Notes: generated by a model not told the origin, from the sequence alone. Positions 53,632 to 64,000 are shown, counted from the stretch's first letter. The stretch is DNA of 64,000 nt from Lineus longissimus (GCF_910592395.1 NC_088319.1:1302001-1366000); one strand, 5' to 3'. A program made the numbers and translations.

Positions 53632-56600
53632 TCACACAAGATAGGCCATGTTCCCATCACTATCACTTTCATTCCGATCGTCCTTTTTCGGGATGATTTT
53701 GAAGTTGTCTTTGTGCAAACTAATCCGACGCTGCCTGAACCTTAAAAGTTTCTGGAACTGTTGATAAACAACATCTTCGTGATGCAACGTCTTGAAGACG
53801 TCGATACACCTCTGCCTGAACAGTTCATCATCACTTCCGTAGCCGTCGTTTTCATCCAGAAGTTGGTTGATAGCCGAATCCAGTTGAGGCTTTGGGTCAG
53901 GTGACTTTACGCTGTCGTCTGCTCTTCCGTTATAACCCGGGAAAAAGTTACGTCCGGGTACAGCCCTTGGCGTCTCTGTCGTGTCCGAAGTGTACCCCTC
54001 CTGGTCGAAAACATCACTCATGGTCGAATCTAACCTATCTGAATACCAGCCTGAATCGACGCTGGCCATACTGGGGTACCCCTGCTGGCAGTCTCCACGC
54101 GAACTATCGAAAGAGGTACTCGGGTAATTGCGCGTGTCGTTCGCAATTGCTTTCATCGCGAGGCCAGACATACTGCTCTGACTCGGATTCGACCTTGACA
54201 TTTGCGGATATGGCGACTGTAAACTTTGACCCCTAACTGGTATCGGTTTTGACCTCTGAACATCCGATAATGTCCTTGACGGGATGTTAGGAGATGTGGA
54301 TGCGGGCTGCGGTTTAGGTGGTGTTCGCCCGTCAATAACAATCGGCTGGTGCCTACCGACAGGTCTATAATCCTTAAACGGGTTCTGGCTGCCGACAGTT
54401 TGCGGTTGCGATGACGCCCGACTCAAAGATGGCGATCGAGATGTACTATTGTTCGGGTAACTCACGAAAACGTCATCAGCCTCACTCCCTTGCGACACAG
54501 TTCTCGGCCTGGCCGAGGTTTGCAGCGTTAATCCATAATTATTTCCATCAGATGACCTTGACCGTTCATGTTTACTTTCAGCCTGAACTGTAAGCCCATA
54601 ACGAGGCTCATCAGTTTTTGAGCGCGCATGTTTTTTAAGTTGGACAGGCGACGATTGGGTTTTCGGTGATTCAGTCTTTTGTAAAAACTGCCAGTCCTGT
54701 TCTTCCCCGTCACGTGATTTGCGCGCGTTGTTATTTGAATTTAATAAAAGTTTAGGCGCACTTTTCTGATTGCCCGACCGTGACTTAGTCCCTGAATCGC
54801 TAGGATCACGGTTCTGTTGCTGCACAGCCCCCGACCATTGGTGTCTTTTCTGCCTCGCGCCAGACGAGCCCGGGATTGTCAGTGTTCGGCTGCTCTGCTG
54901 TTGCCCAGCAACCTCAGGTTCCGTATAAAACCAATCGGTGTTTTCAACTCGGAACGGCGAGACATCGCGAGGACTTGGCTTTTCTTTCTCTTTTGTGTCT
55001 TTTTCCCCTCCTTTCGTCTTTGGGACGAAACTCGGCATGAACCATTCATCATCCGTCCTTGGAGGCGGGTATGATTTAATCCTGCTGCTAGAAGTGTTAC
55101 TGTTCGTGGGTGCACTAGCGCACTTACTTCGCTCGGGTTCGCGCTGTCTCAAAGTCCATGACTGCTCAGGTTTCTTCGCCACGGTGGCCGGCTTATCCTC
55201 AACGGTCTTCGAGAACTGAGAATCCCTAGTAATTGACAAACCTCCGCTTCCTGTGTCGGGCCGCCGGGACAGCGTTGGCGACTGCAGTCCATCGTGAGCC
55301 ATCATCTTCTCAAACTTACTCCTGACCCCTGCATATTCTGGTGGTTTTTCAAAAGCTGTAAGTTTTGCCTCAGGGGGTTGCCTTGTCCTGTTTCCATCCA
55401 GAACCGGCTGAACATTATCCCCGTCACTTAGTTTTCTCTTGATATCATCGCGCATATCGGAAACACTCGAAAAATTGAGAGTCCGAGGTGGTCGAGGACG
55501 TGGTGGCCGATTTTCACCTTGTTTGACTTTCTCCTCGAGAGATTTTTTACGTTCCCGGATCGAATCCCCGGCTCCTACACTGGCCCCCGACCCGGAACTG
55601 ATGCTAGCGGTATCCTCGCGGTCGGAGTCAATCCTGTAACTATTCCTCGCTGGCACAGTAGGCGGAAAAACAAACACTCGTTCTTGTTTCTGGTCCTCCT
55701 TCGATCCGGCGCTACTGGAATCACTCCCGACCGAGTCACGCGAACTCCGTCTTTGGTATCGCAAATCCTTGTGATAGCCACCCAAACCGCTCGTGCTGAT
55801 ATCCTCGCCAGATATCTGTCTCTCAAACTGCATCTGGTTTAAACCCTCAATGACATCGTGATGTCGCTTCTCAATCGGAGAGCACAGTTCATTTTCTTGC
55901 CGAGTCACTCGGCGAGTTGGTTCAAAGAATTCCTTGTAGATTGCCCGCTTGACCCTTGGGCTGCCCCGGGGACTCCCACATTCAGACATTGTGCGCCTAC
56001 CAATCTGCGGGGACTTCATCATCATGGTCACGGGCAGGGCAGGCTCTTCCTGGGTCTGTAGCTGTTTCGGCTGCGTCCCCGTCGCAGCGGGGCGCAGCAC
56101 CCTCGTCCGAGTCACAGTCGGGGCCTTTGGCCTACCAACATGGAAGTTCGGGGAAGGGACTGCTTTGAACATCTTACCTCGCTCAGTTTCCTTCAATATC
56201 TCCTCCGCTTTCTCCGTAATGTGGCCCAATTCCTGCTGCGTCAGATTCTCCTTTTTATCAGATAATGGTATAATCCCAATCGGCGCGAAAGAGTGAGGAA
56301 ATTCGGGTCTTTCCTCAGCCGGATTCCCCTCTGTACCGTCCGTGTCAGCGTCCAAAACCAAGACCGGCAAGACACGCAACTCCTCACCCTCACCGAGTGT
56401 AATCCCTAGCTCCTCAGCAGTCAAATTCTCCGCGTGGTCGCAGTCTAGGACAATTTCCGCCCTAGTGCGGCCAGTTGAGTCCATCTGAAGCGTCTCCGTC
56501 CGATGCAGCCCATGTTTGGCAGAGAAGTGCGGACTTCGGTTCGCAGATAATGTAAACACCTCATCACCATCTGTTCCATTACCCATGTCCAATTTGCAAT

Positions 56601-58404
56601 ACGGTGCCAGTAATCCCTGGCTGACAGCACTCTCCGACTTCGCCCGTTGTATCTTCGGCGATTTTGGAACATCCTGGACCTTTGGCTTGACAACCTCCAC
56701 TGTTTCGTTATTTTCGTTTGAGACTTCGATGGACGGGACGCTGTTTATTTGACGCCTGCGATCCGCCAGTCGGCCCGGTCTCATACTCTCGTCTGCTTGC
56801 GTTGGTGTGTTTGTTTGCGAGCTTGCACCGAGGTCTTGCGGCGTAAGGTAATCCTCCTTGGCATATTGTCGTGTTAATGTTTTTCTTTGCGTTGTTTGCT
56901 TATTCGATTTATCGGGTTGATTATTTTCTGATTGTGGCAAACTAGATCTAGCACGCCGCTCCGGGTTGGCGTTGCGAGGGGTCAATGCCTCCAGCATACC
57001 CTCTTCCTCTTCGGTATCAGATGCATTGCGCGGGGTCACCTCTCCACTGTGCTCACCGTCCTCTGTAGTAGTATTTGAAATGAAAGAGGTGTCTAAATCC
57101 TCCCCGCTGGCTATTTCAAGCATTTTATTATCTAAATCCGCTGCATAACTCGCGCCGTTCATTACGACAGGTTGCGAACCTCGCTCAGTACGGTGATCCG
57201 ATTTTTGTTTTAATCCCGGCATGTTTTTCTTCAGGAAATTATTAAGTTTGTTCAACATAATCAAAGTGTCTAATTTTCCCGTATCACTGCCATTCAATGC
57301 TTCCTCATCACTCGAGCCCATCATGTGTTGTTCATTCGCTGAAGTCACAGATAATCGTCTGCCCGGTTTGGTCTGTTGCTGACCTTGACCTTCCACGGCC
57401 GACCTTGAACCTAACTCCACTGCCGATCTCCTCCTAGGCCGAGGCTCCGGCGTGACTTCATCCTTTAATTTCTTAGCTCTTTCTTTTCGAATGTAAGATT
57501 TTGATTTCTTTTTAGATTTCTCGGCAGAATCTTGTCGTTGCAGCATTGACTCACGGTCCTCTTCTGCGTCGCCCGTGTTTGTTCCGGTGTCATCCGGTGA
57601 CGCAGAGATCCGTAAGGAAGCTTGGCCCTCATCCCTTTCCTGCGCCTCTAAATCCGTGGCCTGCTTCTTACCATAATCAAAATATCCAGAATCATATCCA
57701 CTCAAGTACCCTGTCCCTAATTTTTTAGCCAGGAAATTGCCATTGTCGCCTTCGAGCCCAAGCGAACCACGTGGGGTCCCAGAAGCACTTGTGTTCTCCG
57801 GTTCCTCAGGAATCACATCGTACTGTAGACCGCCAATAGCACCTTCCCCTAAATCCACATCATCATCGTCGCTTCCGCCCTCCTCACGCCCCCTATCGCC
57901 ACCTTCATTCAACTCACTATCGCTCTTATCTCGGCGTCGCCGCCCCTTGTGACCTTTCCCTTTTTTTATATTATCCATATTTATAGTAAACTGCAAATCG
58001 ATTGTATATTTCCCATCTTTGTCCTTTTTCGATTCACTTTCCTCTTTCGCAACGGCCTTGACCCCGAGTTTTGGAGCGACATCTATCGTCTGCTCCTTAT
58101 GCTTAGGTTCGTCCTTGACCTTTTGACCTTTGAGAGAGGTCTTGTTGACATTAACACTGATGTTCAAATTAACATTGTCTAAAGTTTTGCCGAGGCTTGA
58201 GCCACTTATTTCGGTAATATTTTTCGCCCCGTCAGGACCAGGGGAGGAAACCCGGATGAAAGAGTGTCCAACACTCATTCTCTCGCCCTCGTCATCAACC
58301 GTGTCATTAGTGACGTCACTAGCCGTTGTTGAAATGGAATCAGATCTCGTCTGGTTGGGAATTTCTTCCTCAGAGTGAATGTCTGTTGTCTGTTTGGACT
58401 CCAT
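53632..58404 (-). CDS. Large intrinsically disordered protein of unknown family (1590 aa, one exon)
   Basis: Not recognised as a named family. ATG at 58404 is in good context (AAAATGG); a slightly longer frame upstream would need GTG. Most of the protein is low in hydrophobics and rich in Ser, Glu, Lys, Arg, Pro and Gln. Visible features are a basic stretch near 150-160 (GHKGRRRRDK), a GYLSGYDSGYFDYG tyrosine cluster, TPRN/SPRGSPR motifs, and two ENLT-x-x-ELG repeats near 655 and 720. There is a proline stretch (RPPRPRPPR) and two YGLTVQ/YGLTLQ repeats near 1268 and 1289. An NPF motif near 1340 is a possible EH-domain ligand. The last 83 residues (from LDSAINQLLDENDGYGSDDE) contain the only compact part, a predicted helical segment with FRQRCIDVFKTLHHEDVVYQ. 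It may be a cytoskeletal or membrane-trafficking scaffold, but this is inference. The continuous 4.8-kb frame with biased composition makes a real gene near certain. Confidence 0.9.
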   Translation of the reverse strand: MESKQTTDIHSEEEIPNQTRSDSISTTASDVTNDTVDDEGERMSVGHSFIRVSSPGPDGAKNITEISGSSLGKTLDNVNLNISVNVNKTSLKGQKVKDEPKHKEQTIDVAPKLGVKAVAKEESESKKDKDGKYTIDLQFTINMDNIKKGKGHKGRRRRDKSDSELNEGGDRGREEGGSDDDDVDLGEGAIGGLQYDVIPEEPENTSASGTPRGSLGLEGDNGNFLAKKLGTGYLSGYDSGYFDYGKKQATDLEAQERDEGQASLRISASPDDTGTNTGDAEEDRESMLQRQDSAEKSKKKSKSYIRKERAKKLKDEVTPEPRPRRRSAVELGSRSAVEGQGQQQTKPGRRLSVTSANEQHMMGSSDEEALNGSDTGKLDTLIMLNKLNNFLKKNMPGLKQKSDHRTERGSQPVVMNGASYAADLDNKMLEIASGEDLDTSFISNTTTEDGEHSGEVTPRNASDTEEEEGMLEALTPRNANPERRARSSLPQSENNQPDKSNKQTTQRKTLTRQYAKEDYLTPQDLGASSQTNTPTQADESMRPGRLADRRRQINSVPSIEVSNENNETVEVVKPKVQDVPKSPKIQRAKSESAVSQGLLAPYCKLDMGNGTDGDEVFTLSANRSPHFSAKHGLHRTETLQMDSTGRTRAEIVLDCDHAENLTAEELGITLGEGEELRVLPVLVLDADTDGTEGNPAEERPEFPHSFAPIGIIPLSDKKENLTQQELGHITEKAEEILKETERGKMFKAVPSPNFHVGRPKAPTVTRTRVLRPAATGTQPKQLQTQEEPALPVTMMMKSPQIGRRTMSECGSPRGSPRVKRAIYKEFFEPTRRVTRQENELCSPIEKRHHDVIEGLNQMQFERQISGEDISTSGLGGYHKDLRYQRRSSRDSVGSDSSSAGSKEDQKQERVFVFPPTVPARNSYRIDSDREDTASISSGSGASVGAGDSIRERKKSLEEKVKQGENRPPRPRPPRTLNFSSVSDMRDDIKRKLSDGDNVQPVLDGNRTRQPPEAKLTAFEKPPEYAGVRSKFEKMMAHDGLQSPTLSRRPDTGSGGLSITRDSQFSKTVEDKPATVAKKPEQSWTLRQREPERSKCASAPTNSNTSSSRIKSYPPPRTDDEWFMPSFVPKTKGGEKDTKEKEKPSPRDVSPFRVENTDWFYTEPEVAGQQQSSRTLTIPGSSGARQKRHQWSGAVQQQNRDPSDSGTKSRSGNQKSAPKLLLNSNNNARKSRDGEEQDWQFLQKTESPKTQSSPVQLKKHARSKTDEPRYGLTVQAESKHERSRSSDGNNYGLTLQTSARPRTVSQGSEADDVFVSYPNNSTSRSPSLSRASSQPQTVGSQNPFKDYRPVGRHQPIVIDGRTPPKPQPASTSPNIPSRTLSDVQRSKPIPVRGQSLQSPYPQMSRSNPSQSSMSGLAMKAIANDTRNYPSTSFDSSRGDCQQGYPSMASVDSGWYSDRLDSTMSDVFDQEGYTSDTTETPRAVPGRNFFPGYNGRADDSVKSPDPKPQLDSAINQLLDENDGYGSDDELFRQRCIDVFKTLHHEDVVYQQFQKLLRFRQRRISLHKDNFKIIPKKDDRNESDSDGNMAYLV

Positions 58405-58489
58405 TTTCACTACCACGTGATGTATGTTTACAATCCTCCAACGAGGCTCGCAGACGTTTTATATGTTGGCATCATGACTGTCATGTGAC
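58405..58489 (-). other. 5' untranslated part of the large gene's exon, with acceptor
   Basis: On the minus strand, TTTATTCTATCTTTTCAG ends at 58490, giving a strong acceptor 85 bases before the start codon. It suggests the exon begins at 58489 and that an untranslated exon or spliced leader lies upstream. A CACGTG E-box-like hexamer occurs just before the ATG. Confidence 0.6.
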
Positions 58490-58494
58490 CTGAA

Positions 58495-58988
58495 AAGATA
58501 GAATAAAGGAAATGATTTAGAGAGAAGAAAAGAAATAGCACTTTTACCTTAAACGCAATATCTTCCAAGACCAAGATCGTAGAGAATCATGCTTGGGGTT
58601 GACGACTCTACCTAAAATGCCCCACAAACGAGAAATTTCTGTCGCAGCGACCTCGATCATAATCGCATGCGACGAAGATCTCTCGTCGCTGTGGTCATCG
58701 CAGGTACTTGGACAAGAATCGGTGATCGAAGAGACCCGCGATCAACCTCAAACCGTGTGATTACCGATTTCGCCCGAGACGAGCGATCTTTTTATCGCTG
58801 GCCGCACCAATTTGTCGCAGGTGGCGGCAATAAAATCACTCGTTCGGGGGGGCGCTTCGAACAAGACCGCTGAAGACGGCACAAGGTGAGTAATGTGCCC
58901 TCCTGGTAACGATATCAAGAATAAAAAATCAATGACCTGGGACCTAAAAACAACAACAAACGATGTCAAAGGGAATCTATAGGCATGC
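58495..58988. other. Upstream of the large gene; repeat-like
   Basis: 58620-58860 is rich in short inverted words (GTCGCAGCGACC, GCATGCGACGAAGATCTCTCG, ATCGCAGG), probably a decayed foldback repeat. A promoter for the minus-strand gene may lie here but cannot be fixed. Confidence 0.4.
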
Positions 58989-59125
58989 ATAAGGTAGGTT
59001 AGATTAAGTTACACGAAGATGCTAATAGGGGTCTCTACGACAGTGTATGTATCAAGCTACTCCCGCTTGTACGAGGAATTTATCTATCGCGGAATAAGAT
59101 ACGGCCCGGTCCTCTAACTGTGCAG
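58989..59125 (+). mobile_element. Remnant of the TTAA-type MITE
   Basis: GATTAAGTTACACGAAGATG, CTAATAGGGG, TTGTACGAGGAATTTAT and GGTCCTCTAACTGTGCAG align with the interior of 1119-1319. Both tips and any TTAA duplication are gone. Confidence 0.65.
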
Positions 59126-61114
59126 AGTAGTCGCCGGATGGACCATCGATTCGTTTGAATGAAGAATGCGAAATATTATGGCTGTAGGCCTATATCCAAC
59201 CTATAACGATAGCATTGGTAGCATATGGTCACATTTTACCCACAAACTATGACATTAAAAGCGATTTATATATGTCATAATATGGTAGAAGGTCACGCAT
59301 TCTCAATGAAAACCACTGACATCAATCGTCGCAAAGACATTTCATAAGCAAACCTCGTCATTAAAATCTAAGCCCGAATGCTTTTGAAAGGAAACACGAA
59401 CATCGTCAGACAAGATGATTTATCACTTGATCAAAGACCCCAAAACCTCATTCTACATAATGCACTCCCAACCCTAACACGCAATAATGTTATGTTTGAT
59501 GTTTAAGAGATTGATAATCAGCGAATCGCGTGACAGTGGGCCTTTCGATATCCTACATTTAAAGGAGTAAGCGGATTATTTCACCTGTAAATAATTTTTC
59601 TGAAAGTGCTTGACGTTTTTCCAATCTTAATTCAACGCTTAGACAGCAGTAAAACCAGTATTTGTTATTCTAGCACGGACAACCGGCGCGGGAAACTTTT
59701 AGCCCTACCTGAATGCACCCGTGATCGGACTTTAGGTCTCCCGATAGCACGATGCTAAACGTCACTGCCAGTGTCCTCGTAGTATCGAGGTATTTGTGTT
59801 CACTCAATAAATATTTCGACTTCAAGTTATTTCCATATCTTTCAACGAAGGGAGCATAGGCCTTTAAAGATATATCATTTTGTGATAAATGCACCGTGAC
59901 ACTGCCCGTCAGCAAGCTTTACTCTGCTTGAACTATTGGCAATTCTAACCTCAAACAAATACAGGCAATAACGCCTTATGTACTCATACTAAGATTTGGA
60001 AATCAAATATCACTGGGCAAACTTTGCGGCATCGTTGCTATCCCACTATCCACAACATACCGCAAAAATCAGGCTCACGGAGCATACTGTGGCTGAGGTA
60101 GGGTGTGCAATAATAATGCCCTGTCCGGTTGGACGTATACAACTTCTGGCTGTCTGCATTGACATTCTGGTATTCGCTCTGTGAATAGTCTCCATTGAAA
60201 ATTATCACACCCATGGCTGGTAGTAATACTTTTGAAGGCCGGATTCCACTATGTTTCTTTTCGGCTGTTATCGCGGAAAAATCAAACTCAGTCCGAATGG
60301 GTAATTTGCAATTCAAATTTACCACTTGTGGTATGATGTAAGCGAAAGTATCATCGAAAGACGCCGATTACGACGCGCCAGCTAGTTCATTTTAATCCCA
60401 CACCCAAGTTGTCCCTTTTAACGCTTTTATTAACGTGCAATGATAATCGTTTGTACAGAAAACAATATTTACTCCCTCAAATGGATTTGAGATTATTTGA
60501 AGGCTATGAAAGCTAACTTTTGGTATTTGGCCAAACTTTCCCTAATTGGAGTCTACTTTTGTGAAGTACCCTTTTGTTCGCTGGCATAGCTAAGCTAGCC
60601 ATACTGGCATGTAAAGCAAAACCGCCACATACAATTTGTTACATTTGATAAGTTAAACGATCAGACAATTTTGTACTGAGCAGAACGTCGAGAAGATGTT
60701 GGTTTTACTTTACGGTTTAGTCCGTTGACCCATGACTTGAGGGGCTTATTCCCCTCCCCCTGCATTCTCAAAAATGCCACAAATAAAATTGGGGGCTGTG
60801 AAAATGTACCGCTGAAACTATTAGCTGGTACTTCAACGAAATCAAAAAAGCGAGCCTTATATTTTCATCCTCTTGCTAACAGGTGTCGACAACACGACTT
60901 CTCCTTACGCATAAGTATGTATCGAGTGAAATGGCCTGATATTGTCAGGATGTATATTTTGAGTGTAGGCATTATACCGAGCACCACATGGCATGTTGCA
61001 ATTTTAAAAACGTGTCAAATGATCCTTATCATTTCTGTGCTGCACGGAAAGAGACGCCACAGCGTTTTCCACTTGTCCGAGATTGGACTTTTGAGGATAA
61101 AGTCACAACCAGAG
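59126..61114. other. Non-coding, no gene seen
   Basis: No exon is supported. At 60388-60418 TTAATCCCACACCCAAGTTG TCCC is the opposite-strand partner of 42583-42612, one end of an otherwise unresolved dispersed repeat. The open frame at 60725-61123 has no recognisable domain and runs into a MITE. Confidence 0.35.
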
Positions 61115-61294
61115 CCGGTGTAATGTTTTTGAGTGTTTCTGTTTTTGAGTGTTTCCCCTCGTTGTTTGGGAACGCTCAAAAATAGATTGACAAGTTTTTC
61201 TGTGTATCCCCCCTATTGAAAAGTCGTGGTCTCTCTAGCTGCCTATTGTTTGGAAACACTGACACATGGGAAACAACCACAGATGTTACACCGG
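61115..61294 (+). mobile_element. CCGGTGTAA MITE, copy B
   Basis: Full-length partner of 37960-38138: same tips (CCGGTGTAATGTTTTTGAGT / ATGTTACACCGG), 180 bp, few differences, same orientation, 23 kb away. The high similarity suggests both inserted recently. Confidence 0.85.
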
Positions 61295-62146
61295 TGCAGG
61301 ACAAGTTCACGTTAGACCATTTCCATGTAAACACTAGAGAAACAGATACTGATTCAGTTAAGGATTTCAAGTTCTTCCCAAAGTGGCGCAGAAAGATATT
61401 GGCTTAGAATTGAGATAAAAAACCTCGTCAGTACAATATGAGATTGGAAAGGTAACGGTGCGATACCTCCTGGTGTGACCACGTATCTGTTCTTGTGTTG
61501 CCTCCGTCAAGATCACTTTTGTCAAAAGTGTCACCAATTGTAAATGCTATCAAGGATAGCATTTGGGGTTGAAGTCTACGATGCTATATAACTTGAGCTC
61601 CTTAAATGCACCGACAGTGAAGAGTAGCTTTCAACCTCAGGGTTTCTCGAGAAGGAAGGCCGAGCTCAAAATGCTCTACATGTAAGTAAGCCGCCATTGC
61701 ACTGGGCTAGTTCTATCTCCACCCCGAGGCTGTAGGTCGGTCAAATAAGTCCCAAATGAAATTCAGGACAGGTTTTAGGCCTGAATTCCATCCTTGAATA
61801 AACTTAAAGCCTTGTAGTCTTGGCCCTGTCCGCAACCAGATCAAATATATCACAAGATGTTGGACAAGTTGGTGGAATTCTACATGGCGATGCCGTTTAA
61901 AGTTGACCGAAGTAATGATGTTGTACACTGGGAAAATTATCCTATATCAATTTGATAACCTATTATCAATTACGTATCAATTTTAACATGGGATGCAATA
62001 TAAGGGCCGGGAGAACAAAGGTATGAGCCAGGTCGGCCTAGACTCCCTGGGCAGTCGTCCATTTCGTCATCTCACATCGTTTCATGGGGCGAGGGACGAG
62101 GCCGGTCCAATGCAACCGGACTGAGTATAAGTCACGATTGCTATTT
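61295..62146. other. Non-coding, no gene seen
   Basis: No recognisable exon or repeat boundary; short open frames only. Confidence 0.35.
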
Positions 62147-62338
62147 CGCGGAAACTGGACGGAAACAGCCTTAAAAACAATATGCGAATATCGATATCAA
62201 ATATACAATAAATAGTAATTGTAATATTCCATATTTACCAAGCATCAAGGCATGGGAAGACAAAATGCGGCGAATATTTACAAATATTTATCGATATTTT
62301 GATTCTGGTTTTAGGCCGTTTCCGCCCAGTTTCCGCAG
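62147..62338. mobile_element. Hairpin MITE with GCGGAAACTGG tips
   Basis: CGCGGAAACTGGACGGAAAC, AGCCTTAAAA is mirrored by TTTTAGGCCGTTTCCGCCCA, GTTTCCGCAG. Inside, AATATCGATATCAAATAT pairs with AAATATTTATCGATATTTTG-like sequence. Arms are 50-60 bp. A single copy occurs in the window. Confidence 0.65.
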
Positions 62339-63139
62339 ATTCCGCCAAGTCGCCCGTAGAGTTGCAAGACCGGCAAAATCAATGTAGGACGTTGACGCCA
62401 ATATACCAGAACGTAGTAGGATACGCATACTCACCAACCATTGCTTAAACAGAATAGCTTGCCGAAGGTTAACTCCATAGAACCACCTCTCCCTGAGTGA
62501 GACCGATAAAGCATTTACTGGTCAAACTATCCTTCCCGAAATGACAGAAAACAGGTGGATTGAACCTAACATCAGTTAACTGTTCAACCACACAAAACCA
62601 CAGTCAGTGTCAATATTTCAATATATCATTGACAGAGATCTTTTGGTCTCGATCTCGGTATGCGAGCCAAGCAATTTGACAAAAGGTCCCCGAGACTTAA
62701 TCTTTGTGCGCCTTATCGATATTGCTTTGTAACGGGGTAATGGAGAATGCATATGAAAAAGGCCTATTGTGAACTTTGGCACGTATATATAGATATCACA
62801 TCTGCTGGGATATTTCGTGTCGGTTCAGTTGTGGTTGATAAAGGGTTCTGACACGACAAGGAAAGACATCAACAACTTTATCAAATAGTTTGTTATAGTA
62901 CACATTTTACGGCATATTTGTTTCCTACAATAAGGTTTGGATATTTTGAAAAACAGACGGTTTTGGGCTTGTGCAAAGTGTGGAAGCAGTCAAAAGCAGC
63001 CTAAATATCATTTCAATGTTTAATGGTTTAGAATCCGGTTATTTTTTATAAAACTTCAGCAGTCGTGAGGATATTATCATCGTGACCCTCAATGTATTGA
63101 CATTGCTCATCTTCCAGACAATGCGCGTATATGGGCGGT
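62339..63139. other. Non-coding, no gene seen
   Basis: AT-rich, nothing recognisable. Confidence 0.35.
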
Positions 63140-63511
63140 CCGCAAATCACACGAATTACAAATTACGAATTGCTATTTATCCGACAATGAGTCCACAAGA
63201 TCATTGGTTTCTAAGGTGATGGACGTCCGTCACCCTCAGAGGGGTTACCCGGGATCCAAAGTACTTTCACCAATCCAATCAATGTAAGTTCTCAGATGAC
63301 GTAGCGAGTTTTGAATTGGTGGTGACGAACTTTCCGAGTCGTTACGAATTAGTCTAAATTGTCGCAGCGCCAATTTTCAATAAGACCGGAACTGGACGAA
63401 AGCATTAGCCTCCAATACATAAAAACAGATACAGCTGACTGCAAAATGGCACGCGAGTACCTTTGCAATTAGAAGTTCGTAATTTGTGATTCGTATTCGT
63501 GAGATTTGCGG
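63140..63511 (+). mobile_element. 372-bp MITE, uninterrupted relative of the element split at 3589-6032
   Basis: Tips CCGCAAATCACACGAATTAC and TTCGTGAGATTTGCGG are inverted repeats, extended inward by AAATTACGAA and TTCGTAATTTG. The whole element aligns in inverse orientation with 5893-6032 plus 3589-3736, joined at about 63361. That is where the foldback element sits in the other copy. No clear target duplication is visible. Confidence 0.75.
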
Positions 63512-64000
63512 CACCTCGGTAATACCGCTGGGTGTAAGTATGGATAATAAGGACTTGGATAGTAATGAAATAGCGAAAGTTGGTACCGAGTAGGTCAGTG
63601 GATTTGTCATGGATTCAAAAGATTTTTGGACTTTTACAAATCGCCGGCGACATCATTATCGGCACGCATTTATTCGTACATTTGTAGTCCTGTCGTGCCA
63701 CGGGTGCGAATATGAGAGATTCGAAAGGTGTGTCAAAAATATATCGATCAATTAATTCAGAAGAATGAGTTCTGTCAACGGTTATAGTGTAGGTTGCGAA
63801 TTTGTGGTGCGTCAATGAGTATAACTCGGTTATCTTCGTGATGTCAAAGACCAACTGTGGAAATAGATGCACCCGAGTTGAGCTCAATACTCTCGCCCAG
63901 GACAATCGGCGAATGGATTTGCCGAAGAGCTGCGATAAAAAGCCTGAAATTAAAATCATCTCCTTTGGCCAGCACTCACAATCAAATTTTGCAGTTTTGT
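63512..64000. other. Non-coding, no gene seen
   Basis: Two overlapping minus-strand open frames (about 63377-63610 and 63615-63959) have no recognisable domains. A gene continuing beyond the window cannot be excluded. Confidence 0.3.

Noticed and set aside
58405-58416. Four extra N-terminal codons on the large minus-strand gene
   Set aside because: The upstream codon is GTG. ATG 58404 is the first proper start and has good context.
60725-61123. 132-codon open frame
   Set aside because: No domain content, and its end runs into the CCGGTGTAA MITE at 61115.

Overview
This window is nuclear DNA from an animal, most likely a marine invertebrate. Coding sequence is sparse, the coding exons have canonical GT/AG splice signals and Kozak-type starts, and most of the remaining DNA is built from short non-autonomous DNA transposons (MITEs), foldback elements, minisatellites and tRNA-derived repeats. 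There is no bacterial-style operon. The species cannot be named from the sequence; a lophotrochozoan or invertebrate deuterostome is a guess based on protein style and repeat content.

Four protein-coding loci can be supported. (1) A two-pore-domain potassium channel is made of two coding exons (25987-26668 and 35648-36339, 457 aa). The 9-kb intron splits the glycine codon of the first selectivity filter. (2) Inside that intron, on the same strand, lies an uninterrupted 339-aa DEDDy 3'-5' exonuclease of the EXD1/Egalitarian type with a C-terminal zinc ribbon (29030-30049). A decayed LINE 3' end follows about 300 bp downstream. (3) A secreted three-domain multicopper oxidase (laccase-like, 688 aa, 46323-48389) lies in one exon with all copper ligands present. 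(4) On the minus strand, a single 4.8-kb exon (58404-53632) encodes a 1590-aa, mostly disordered protein of unknown family with a compact helical C-terminus. All four coding exons start shortly after an acceptor-like pyrimidine-AG, so 5' untranslated introns or leader trans-splicing are likely.

Layout. 1-6.1 kb: nested MITEs, including a 2.2-kb foldback element that has split an older MITE and itself carries a TTAA-flanked element. 6.0-6.8 kb: a tRNA-Glu-like unit followed by four 150-bp tandem units, each with a tRNA-Pro-like body and a T-run. 7-12.5 kb: decayed local repeats and no gene. 12.5-23.5 kb: hairpin MITEs, an inverted pair of 369-bp elements, and a 120-bp tandem array interrupted by a PIF/Harbinger-like element carrying a duplicated MADF fragment. 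25.2-36.3 kb: the channel gene with its nested exonuclease gene. 43.55-44.79 kb: a 43-bp minisatellite of 29 units. 46.3-48.4 kb: the oxidase. 49.5-53.1 kb: more hairpin MITEs. 53.6-58.5 kb: the large minus-strand gene. 58.5-64 kb: further MITEs, including an uninterrupted relative of the element split near 3.7 kb.

The four genes show no evident functional connection. The most informative part of the window is its transposon stratigraphy: several insertions can be read directly because target-site duplications and uninterrupted relatives are both present.
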